This document shows, in pieces, positions 14,113-18,831 of a DNA stretch of 18,831 bases. The DNA is from Nanosynbacter sp. (GTDB lineage: Bacteria; Patescibacteriota; Saccharimonadia; Saccharimonadales; Saccharimonadaceae): positions 1 through 18,831 of the forward strand of contig JABZJU010000001.1 in assembly GCA_015257635.1 (NCBI GenBank), in the 5' to 3' direction. Numbering within the stretch: the first letter of the stretch is position 1; each line of letters opens with the position of its first letter. A model generated the notes under the pieces. It saw nothing but the letters and a program-made list of their open reading frames with translations. It did not search any database and was not told the origin of the DNA. The position numbers were made by a program, and so were the translations under genes.

Positions 14113-14141
14113 AGATTCTCGCTTGAAAGAGAATCTTTTTT
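14113..14141 (+). terminator. Intrinsic terminator of tRNA-Trp
   Basis: AGATTCTC (14113-14120) pairs with GAGAATCT (14129-14136): an 8-bp stem, 8-nt loop and T-run. Confidence 0.88.
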
Positions 14142-14155
14142 ATTAGTCAAAAATC

Positions 14156-14164
14156 TGCTATAAT
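14156..14164 (+). promoter_or_regulatory. Extended -10 promoter of the 14173 gene
   Basis: TGcTATAAT perfect extended -10 (hexamer 14159-14164), ending 8 nt before ATG 14173; a leaderless arrangement with no Shine-Dalgarno. Confidence 0.7.
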
Positions 14165-14172
14165 TTCTCAAT

Positions 14173-14715
14173 ATGAAACCTCTATCACCTTCATCTCCGC
14201 ACATCATCGCCATGGTTGGTGCGCCAGGTTCAGGGAAGACGCAATTCGCTGTAGAGTTTGCGAAGATTTTCAATTCTCCAGTAGTAAGCTCTCGACAATT
14301 TGAAGTTTTTACAGACAATACAAAAACCATTTCTGACGCAACATTGTCGCTTTTGGAAGAATTTTTGAAGACTAAACAAACTGTCATTTTGGACGGATCA
14401 ACGGATCAGCGCACGAATCGTATGCGTATCAATCGCCTCGCCAGGGAATATGGATATAAAGTCCTATTTGTTTGGGTGCAAACCGATCCCGCCACAGCCA
14501 AACATCGCTGGATAAAGACTTATGGCGGAAACGACGAATCTTTCGAGCGACGATTGAAGCAATTCTCAGCGCCGCACAGCAGCGAATCTTACGTCGTGAT
14601 CAGTGGTCGGCACACCTTAAGCAGTCAGGCTCGCACTGTTCTTAAGCAAATTGGCGCCAGTCGCCCAGAAGCTCCACGCCGCCCAATTGCCGGAAATCGC
14701 ATTAACATAGGTTAG
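14173..14715 (+). CDS. P-loop kinase-like NTPase (zeta-toxin / polynucleotide-kinase fold)
   Basis: A 180-residue protein with Walker A GAPGSGKT at 16-23, preceded by the beta-strand HIIAMV. TVILDGSTDQRTNR (about 75-88) resembles the Walker B/lid region of small kinases of the AAA_33/zeta-toxin/T4 PNK group. YKVLFVWVQTDPATAKHRW is their conserved 'v.v.td...a..R' strand-helix. The likely activity is phosphoryl transfer from ATP to a small molecule or nucleic-acid end; the substrate is not predictable. The C-terminal tail (RPEAPRRPIAGNRINIG) is basic and probably disordered. It has its own leaderless promoter. The metalloprotease gene begins 2 nt after its stop, so the two form an operon. No antitoxin partner is visible next to it. 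Confidence 0.7.
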   Translation: MKPLSPSSPHIIAMVGAPGSGKTQFAVEFAKIFNSPVVSSRQFEVFTDNTKTISDATLSLLEEFLKTKQTVILDGSTDQRTNRMRINRLAREYGYKVLFVWVQTDPATAKHRWIKTYGGNDESFERRLKQFSAPHSSESYVVISGRHTLSSQARTVLKQIGASRPEAPRRPIAGNRINIG

Positions 14716-14717
14716 TT

Positions 14718-15410
14718 ATGGCAATTATTACCGACGAAGAATTCGGAGAAATTGTCGTTAAAAAACGTAGCTTAGCGAAGACTGTTAGTTTGAAAATTGC
14801 GCCAGACGGACGAATACAAATCACAATGCCGCCATATGCGCCGCTGTTGGCTGCGAAGACATTGATTAAAACCTCTCGAAAGCAAATCCGCGAACTAGTT
14901 TCTCAATACAGAGAAAAACTTTCTTACACGGAAAATCAGCAAATCGGCAAAAGTCATCATTTATTGGTACAAACGACCGCGAAACCTTCGAGCGTAAAAA
15001 TCGTCGGAACGCAGATATTGGCAGAAATCAACGAGGCAGAATCTGTTGAATCGGCAGCAAACCAACAACTTATCCGCAGCAAAATTCTGGCAGCTCTCAG
15101 AAAAGAAGCCAAGTCGTATCTGCCGAGGCGATTGTCATTTTTAGCGGAAGAACACGGCTTTTCTTTTGCTCGGAGTAAAATCACACACTCATCAAGTCGC
15201 TGGGGAAGCTGCTCTTCATCTGGGACGATTAGCTTGAATATCGGGATGATGAACTTGCCATTTGAGCTGATTGATTACGTAATTATCCACGAATTATGTC
15301 ACACCAGGCATATGAATCACTCGACAAAATTCTGGGACGAAGTTGCCAAATTTGACCCGCATTATAAAATCCACCGAAATGAATTGAAAAAATATTCGCC
15401 ATACATATAG
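14718..15410 (+). CDS. YgjP-like (DUF45/WLM) zinc metallopeptidase
   Basis: A 230-residue protein of the YgjP family, formerly DUF45. The zinc-binding HELCH is at 191-195, and the likely third ligand is His201 in the NHS of HTRHMNHSTKFW. The family's SSRWGSCSSSGTISLN stretch precedes it. The N-terminal half (VKKRSLAKTVSLKIAPDGRIQITMP...) is the family's usual beta-rich segment. No signal peptide or membrane helix is seen, so it is cytoplasmic. The physiological substrate of this family is unclear. The start ATG 14718 lies 2 nt after the upstream stop, with only a weak ribosome-binding sequence, so translation is probably coupled to the P-loop gene. Confidence 0.85.
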   Translation: MAIITDEEFGEIVVKKRSLAKTVSLKIAPDGRIQITMPPYAPLLAAKTLIKTSRKQIRELVSQYREKLSYTENQQIGKSHHLLVQTTAKPSSVKIVGTQILAEINEAESVESAANQQLIRSKILAALRKEAKSYLPRRLSFLAEEHGFSFARSKITHSSSRWGSCSSSGTISLNIGMMNLPFELIDYVIIHELCHTRHMNHSTKFWDEVAKFDPHYKIHRNELKKYSPYI

Positions 15411-15425
15411 AAACGCCTATGCTTA

Positions 15426-15434
15426 TGTTATACT
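15426..15434 (+). promoter_or_regulatory. Extended -10 promoter of the histidine kinase
   Basis: TGtTATACT extended -10 (hexamer 15429-15434), ending 6 nt before ATG 15441; leaderless arrangement. Confidence 0.68.
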
Positions 15435-15440
15435 TTAGCT

Positions 15441-16634
15441 ATGTGGGCGCTAATTTTTCTATTGATCACTCTGAGTGTTGTTTTAGGTGTTATAGCTATT
15501 GTTTTACATAAAATATTGTCGGAAATTAGCGATAAATCTGATTGTAAAAATGATAAAAAAAGCCTCAGCGAACATCAAAGAATGATCACGCTTATCAATA
15601 ATATTACCGACGCGATTCTCAGTACGGACGAGCACGGAATTATCAATACATACAATTCTGCGGCGCTTAATTTGATTGACACGAACAGCGGAATTAACGG
15701 CGAGCATATCAGTCAGGTGCTGAACCTTGAAACGACAGATAAAAAGCCGATTGACATTTTTAAGGAACTCACCAAATCTTCCGCAATTCGCCAGCGCGAC
15801 GACATTCTAATGAAAATCGAAGATGGCGATTATATTCGCCTGGAAGTTACGCTTGCGCCAGTTCAGGGCGGCGACAAAATGACTCCGGACGGATATGTGC
15901 TTATTTTACGCGACATCACGAAGACGAAGAGCCTCGAAGAGGAGCGTGATGAATTTATTAGCGTAGTTAGTCACGAATTACGCACGCCAATTGCTATTGC
16001 TGAAGGTTCGCTGAGCAACGCCAAATTGTTGGTCGAGCGTAAAATGACTAGCAAAATTCCCGAAGCCATTGACGAATCTCATAAGCAAATTTTATTCTTA
16101 GCGCGAATGATCAACGACCTCAGTACATTATCACGCGCCGAGCGAGGTGTGGCTGATGAAACGGAAATAATCGACGTAGCGGAGCTGGCGGCTCAGATAA
16201 ATTCCGAATATTCACCTCAGGCGGGGGAAAAAGGTTTGGTTTTCAATTTGGATATCGGCGGGCGACTTGGCGTAGTTAAGGTTTCTCGTCTATATCTGGA
16301 GGAAATTCTCCAAAACTTCATCACCAACGCCATTCGATATACACAAAAAGGCTCCATAACTTTATCAATCAAGAAAAATAAATCTGGCGAAATCACCTTC
16401 AAAGTTATTGACACGGGAATTGGCATTAGTAAAGCCGACATGGCAAAAATTTTCGACAAGTTTTACCGCGCAGAAGATTATAGAACTCGCGAGACGAAAG
16501 GCACGGGATTAGGTCTATATGTTTCCGCTAAGTTGGCGAAGAAATTGGGCTGTAAAATTGAGGTAGAAAGCCGATTAAACCACGGATCGACGTTCGGATT
16601 CAAGCTGAAAGAGTTCAAAAATAATGACAAATAA
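15441..16634 (+). CDS. PAS-domain sensor histidine kinase, orphan
   Basis: A 397-residue two-component sensor. Residues 1-26 form one membrane helix (MWALIFLLITLSVVLGVIAI), with no extracytoplasmic sensor domain. Residues about 45-160 are a PAS-type domain (ITDAILSTDEHGIINTYNSAA...). The HisKA domain carries the phospho-acceptor His178 in SHELRTP. The HATPase domain shows N-box NAIRY (Asn296), G1 DTGIGIS, F-box FDKFYRAED and G2 GTGLGLYVSAK. The architecture resembles PhoR/VicK-type kinases that sense an internal or membrane state. No response regulator lies next to it, so its partner is elsewhere. The start follows an extended -10 by 6 nt. A terminator-like hairpin at 16686-16708 separates it from secE. 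Confidence 0.92.
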   Translation: MWALIFLLITLSVVLGVIAIVLHKILSEISDKSDCKNDKKSLSEHQRMITLINNITDAILSTDEHGIINTYNSAALNLIDTNSGINGEHISQVLNLETTDKKPIDIFKELTKSSAIRQRDDILMKIEDGDYIRLEVTLAPVQGGDKMTPDGYVLILRDITKTKSLEEERDEFISVVSHELRTPIAIAEGSLSNAKLLVERKMTSKIPEAIDESHKQILFLARMINDLSTLSRAERGVADETEIIDVAELAAQINSEYSPQAGEKGLVFNLDIGGRLGVVKVSRLYLEEILQNFITNAIRYTQKGSITLSIKKNKSGEITFKVIDTGIGISKADMAKIFDKFYRAEDYRTRETKGTGLGLYVSAKLAKKLGCKIEVESRLNHGSTFGFKLKEFKNNDK

Positions 16635-16680
16635 TATTCGGTCAACTTGTTTTTTTGACTCGGATGAATTACAATGACTA

Positions 16681-16708
16681 TTGACAGTCTGTGAAAAACA
16701 GACTTTTT
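16681..16708 (+). terminator. Hairpin plus T-run between the histidine kinase and secE (terminator or leader hairpin)
   Basis: AGTCTGT (16686-16692), loop GAAAA, ACAGACT (16698-16704), then TTTT: a 7-bp stem with a T-run, fitting a short intrinsic terminator. It also overlaps a perfect TTGACA (16681-16686), and a possible TACAAT (16670-16675) lies upstream. Depending on the true secE start site it could instead be a 5'-leader hairpin or an operator between -35 and -10. Confidence 0.5.
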
Positions 16709-16723
16709 AAATTGGGAGAAAAT

Positions 16724-17053
16724 ATGGCACAGAAAGGCAAGGCAAGCAGCAAAACTACGGTTCGTCGCATTAAAGCTACCGACGACGCGCCAAAAAAAGA
16801 AAAAGCTGTAGCAAAAAAAATCAATAAACCAACAAAAATCACCACAAAAGCGTCTAAAAAATCTGGCGAAAAAGGTGGATTGATTGGATATTTTAAGGGC
16901 GCTTGGGAAGAGCTGAAGCTAGTTCGCTGGCCAACCCGCTCAGCAACTTGGGCAATGACAGCGGCGGTGCTTATCTTCACCTTTGCGTTTGTCGTTCTGA
17001 TTTTATTACTTGACGCCGCATTCAACTGGGGCTTTAACCAAATTTTGAAATAG
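16724..17053 (+). CDS. secE: Preprotein translocase subunit SecE
   Basis: A 109-residue subunit of the SecYEG channel. The C-terminal half carries the family signature GAWEELKLVRWPTRSATW (about 58-75, the amphipathic helix lying on the membrane) followed by one transmembrane helix (TAAVLIFTFAFVVLILLLDAA). Residues 1-50 are a Lys/Ala/Thr-rich, disordered basic extension, longer than in minimal SecE. The start is ATG 16724 with GGGAGA at 16714-16719; a longer reading from 16691 would begin inside the hairpin. nusG follows 10 bp downstream, the usual secE-nusG pair. Confidence 0.92.
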   Translation: MAQKGKASSKTTVRRIKATDDAPKKEKAVAKKINKPTKITTKASKKSGEKGGLIGYFKGAWEELKLVRWPTRSATWAMTAAVLIFTFAFVVLILLLDAAFNWGFNQILK

Positions 17054-17063
17054 AGGAGAGATT

Positions 17064-17609
17064 ATGAGTTCAAAACGATATGACGACAGTAAGCAATGGT
17101 ATGCAATTCATACCTATTCTGGCTACGAAGAAAAAGTTGCCGAATCAATCCGCCAGCGAATCAACGGCGTCGATATGGCTGATAAGATTTTTGACGTTAT
17201 CGTGCCAAAGGAAAAGCAGATCCAGATTCGCAACGGTAAGCGTAAAATTGTTGAAGCTAAGATCTTCCAGGGCTATGTCTTGGTTGAGATGAAATTGACC
17301 GACGAAACTTGGTACATCATCCGCAACACACCAGGCGTTACAGGATTTGTGGGTGCCGACACTACGCCAACTCCAGTTTCTGAAAAAGAAATTGCGAAGA
17401 TTAAGAAGCGAATGGGCGTTGAAGAGCCAAAGCATCAGATTGACTTCTCAGAGGGCGAAGTTGTTTCAATTATCGACGGTCCGTTCAAGGGCTTTGATGG
17501 CGCCGTGAGCGAAATTGACGCATCTAAGGGCACTTTGAAGGTTATGGTCAGTATGTTTGGCCGTGACACTCCAGTCGAGCTGGACGCCCTGCAGGTTAAA
17601 AAAGTTTAG
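17064..17609 (+). CDS. nusG: Transcription termination/antitermination protein NusG
   Basis: A 181-residue elongation factor that binds RNA polymerase and links it to Rho or the ribosome. The N-terminal NGN domain runs from WYAIHTYSGYEEKVAESI (11-28) through FQGYVLVEMKLTDETWYIIRNTPGVTGFVG. The C-terminal KOW domain is at about 128-180 (FSEGEVVSIIDGPFKGFDGAVSEID). Length and domain order match bacterial NusG. ATG 17064 has AGGAGAG just upstream. It is co-transcribed with secE, but rplK downstream has its own promoter. Confidence 0.97.
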   Translation: MSSKRYDDSKQWYAIHTYSGYEEKVAESIRQRINGVDMADKIFDVIVPKEKQIQIRNGKRKIVEAKIFQGYVLVEMKLTDETWYIIRNTPGVTGFVGADTTPTPVSEKEIAKIKKRMGVEEPKHQIDFSEGEVVSIIDGPFKGFDGAVSEIDASKGTLKVMVSMFGRDTPVELDALQVKKV

Positions 17610-17610
17610 C

Positions 17611-17639
17611 TTGCAATTTTAAGCATTTTTCGATATAAT
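17611..17639 (+). promoter_or_regulatory. Promoter of rplK
   Basis: -35 TTGCAA (17611-17616), exactly 17-nt spacer, -10 TATAAT (17634-17639). The leader is about 30 nt, with AAGGAAG before ATG 17676. Confidence 0.75.
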
Positions 17640-17675
17640 ATTCGAGTTACGCACTACAAACTATAAGGAAGAACT

Positions 17676-18101
17676 ATGGCAAAGAAAATTATTGGTAATT
17701 TGAAATTACGCATTCCAGCCGGTCGAGCAACAGCAGGTCCTCCAGTGGGATCAACGCTTGGTCAGTGGGGACTAAACATGATGGACTTCATTAATCCATT
17801 CAATGACGCTACAAAAGACATGATGGGTAAGGACGTAATTGTTCACATTCAAGTTTACGAAGACCGAACATTTACTTGGAACTCACTTGGTCAACCAGTT
17901 GACGATATGATTCGTGAGAAAGCTGGAATCCAAAAGGGTAGCGGCAAGCCACACTCAGACAAGGTCGGTAAGATTACTCGCGCACAATTGCAAGAAATCG
18001 CTGAGGCGAAAAAAGACCAATTGAACGCAATCGACATCGAAGGCGCAATGAAAGTTATCGCCGGATCAGCACGCTCAATGGGCGTTGAAGTCGTCGACTA
18101 A
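17676..18101 (+). CDS. rplK: 50S ribosomal protein L11
   Basis: A 141-residue protein of the GTPase-associated centre, binding 23S rRNA and L10/L12 and the target of thiostrepton-type antibiotics. The N-domain (LKLRIPAGRATAGPPVGSTLGQWGLNMMDFI) carries the conserved proline-rich loop. The C-domain (KPHSDKVGKITRAQLQEIAEAKK) is the rRNA-binding part. Length is standard. It has its own promoter and an AAGGAAG ribosome-binding site. It normally precedes rplA, but here a strong terminator follows directly. Confidence 0.97.
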   Translation: MAKKIIGNLKLRIPAGRATAGPPVGSTLGQWGLNMMDFINPFNDATKDMMGKDVIVHIQVYEDRTFTWNSLGQPVDDMIREKAGIQKGSGKPHSDKVGKITRAQLQEIAEAKKDQLNAIDIEGAMKVIAGSARSMGVEVVD

Positions 18102-18120
18102 TCTACAGAACTTTTAGCAA

Positions 18121-18149
18121 ATAGCCCCGGACTTCTCGGGGTTATTTTA
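18121..18149 (+). terminator. Intrinsic terminator of rplK
   Basis: ATAGCCCCG (18121-18129) pairs with CGGGGTTAT (18137-18145): a 9-bp stem with one G-U and a 7-nt loop, followed by a short T-run. Confidence 0.85.
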
Positions 18150-18165
18150 TGGGAAGATGTAATAA

Positions 18166-18723
18166 ATGATTGTAAAGAATATTTTAGATGACAGCGTAAT
18201 CTCCGCTCTTAAAAATGAGCAATTGATAATTACTAAAACTGACACAATTTATGGAATATTAGCTGTAGCTAATTCAAAAAAAGCCGTTGATAAATTATAC
18301 GAAGTTAAGCGGCGTACCTTGGATAAACCCGTTATTATTTTGGTTGCGGATATTGACAACATTCCTAATCTTGCGCCGTCGATCAAACGCAAATATCAAG
18401 AAATCTCCAAAAATAGACCAACAACAATCATCACCAAAGTGAGTCCTGACTTCCTGCCGCATCTTCCGAGAAACGGCGAAACATTAGCATTCAGAGTCGT
18501 GCCAGAATCTCCATTGGCAGAGTTAATTCGAACCGTTGGTCTTTTGGTCGCACCCAGTGCAAATCCATCGGGAGAAGAACCGGCAAAAAACGTCACCGAA
18601 GCGATAAATTACTTCCACGAATTAGTGCCGATTTATGTCGATTCTGGAGAAGTTGCCGACGCTCAACCGTCGCAAATTGTCCGAATCAACGAGGGCGGGG
18701 AAATTGAGTTTTTAAGAAGATAA
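18166..18723 (+). CDS. TsaC/Sua5/YrdC-family threonylcarbamoyl-AMP synthase
   Basis: A 185-residue YrdC-domain protein. It should make threonylcarbamoyl-AMP from threonine, bicarbonate and ATP, the first step of the t6A37 modification of ANN-reading tRNAs. Recognisable motifs are TKTDTIYGI (23-31), KRRTLDKPVII, TLAFRVVP and VAPSANPSGEEPA, with SQIVRI near the end; together these form the YrdC cleft. It has the short TsaC form without the Sua5 C-terminal domain. The start ATG 18166 has GGGAAG about 10 nt upstream. Whether it belongs to the functional TsaC clade or to YciO-like paralogues cannot be settled here. Confidence 0.85.
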   Translation: MIVKNILDDSVISALKNEQLIITKTDTIYGILAVANSKKAVDKLYEVKRRTLDKPVIILVADIDNIPNLAPSIKRKYQEISKNRPTTIITKVSPDFLPHLPRNGETLAFRVVPESPLAELIRTVGLLVAPSANPSGEEPAKNVTEAINYFHELVPIYVDSGEVADAQPSQIVRINEGGEIEFLRR

Positions 18724-18755
18724 TCCTCGAATAATTGTCAAAAAATCGCCAAATA

Positions 18756-18791
18756 AAAAAGACTTCCTCTGAATTACGGGGAAGTCTTTTT
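18756..18791. terminator. Bidirectional intrinsic terminator
   Basis: AAAAAGACTTCC (18756-18767) pairs with GGAAGTCTTTTT (18780-18791) around a 12-nt loop. The A-run and T-run are symmetric, so it can end transcripts from both the TsaC-like gene and the convergent gene entering from the right. Confidence 0.85.
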
Positions 18792-18798
18792 GCGCAAG

Positions 18799-18831
18799 TT
18801 ACTTCACAAACGGATGCGCAATCTCCAAATC
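18799..18831 (-). CDS. C-terminal end of a convergent gene, product not recognised
   Basis: On the minus strand the window edge reads DLEIAHPFVK and a TAA at 18801-18799. Its placement, ending 8 nt from a bidirectional terminator, fits the tail of a real gene. Ten residues are too few to name it. Confidence 0.5.
   Translation of the reverse strand, partial: DLEIAHPFVK

Noticed and set aside
14055..14387. Minus-strand open frame ending GGTRTPDTWFWRPVL
   Set aside because: The C-terminal peptide is the antisense translation of the tRNA-Trp gene and the rest is antisense to the P-loop gene; this is a well-known spurious product.
1..18831. UGA recoded as glycine (code 25) or tryptophan
   Set aside because: TGA ends the GT4 gene in an ATGA overlap and ends the 5397 gene; tRNA-Trp has a CCA anticodon; all conserved tryptophans are TGG.
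1..18831. CRISPR array, insertion sequence or rRNA gene
   Set aside because: No regularly spaced repeats, no transposase-like frames and no rRNA segments were seen on either strand.

Overview
The window looks like a chromosome segment from a Patescibacteria/CPR bacterium, most likely a Saccharibacteria (TM7) relative. This is inferred from compact gene packing, short versions of housekeeping genes and the GH57/GT4 pair; no database search was possible. UGA works as a stop (for example the ATGA stop/start overlap at 12707-12710), so the UGA=Gly code of Gracilibacteria/Absconditabacteria is not used.

Layout. 1-5096 is a plus-strand housekeeping run: the end of a CYTH-domain protein, an RdgB/HAM1-like NTP pyrophosphatase, a Nudix hydrolase, trpS, an RluA-type pseudouridine synthase, the clamp-loader delta' subunit and a membrane-anchored TPR protein. 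5140-5807 holds tRNA-Thr(UGU), tRNA-Tyr(GUA), a small two-helix membrane protein and tRNA-Thr(GGU). 5880-11093 is an accessory, visibly AT-richer insert. It begins with a frameshifted zinc-ribbon gene, carries a restriction-modification system of the Alw26I/Eco31I/Esp3I family and ends with a 5'-truncated ADP-ribosylglycohydrolase. 11223-13909 holds rpmG (L33) and, on the minus strand, a GT4 glycosyltransferase plus GH57 glycosidase pair for an alpha-glucan. 14036-16634 holds tRNA-Trp, a P-loop kinase-like protein, a YgjP-like metalloprotease and an orphan histidine kinase. 16724-18723 holds secE-nusG, rplK and a TsaC/Sua5-family protein.

Most interesting region: the R-M system. The methyltransferase is a 1024-residue fusion of an N6-adenine MTase (NPPY) to a circularly permuted C5-cytosine MTase, in which motifs IX-X precede motifs I-VIII. 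A strong Shine-Dalgarno and in-frame ATG survive at the junction, so a separate C5 MTase may also be made. The convergent endonuclease gene overlaps its 3' end by 47 bp. The family reads sequences containing GTCTC. By hand count GTCTC/GAGAC is scarce in this window (9 sites), yet two copies lie within 19 bp at the MTase promoter, one on the -35 box. This suggests methylation-sensitive autoregulation.

A second theme is gene starts. At least eight intact genes have a -10 box (often an extended TGn-10) ending only 6-10 nt before the ATG, so their mRNAs should be leaderless or nearly so. The ribosomal, secE, nusG and operon-internal genes instead have ordinary Shine-Dalgarno sequences.
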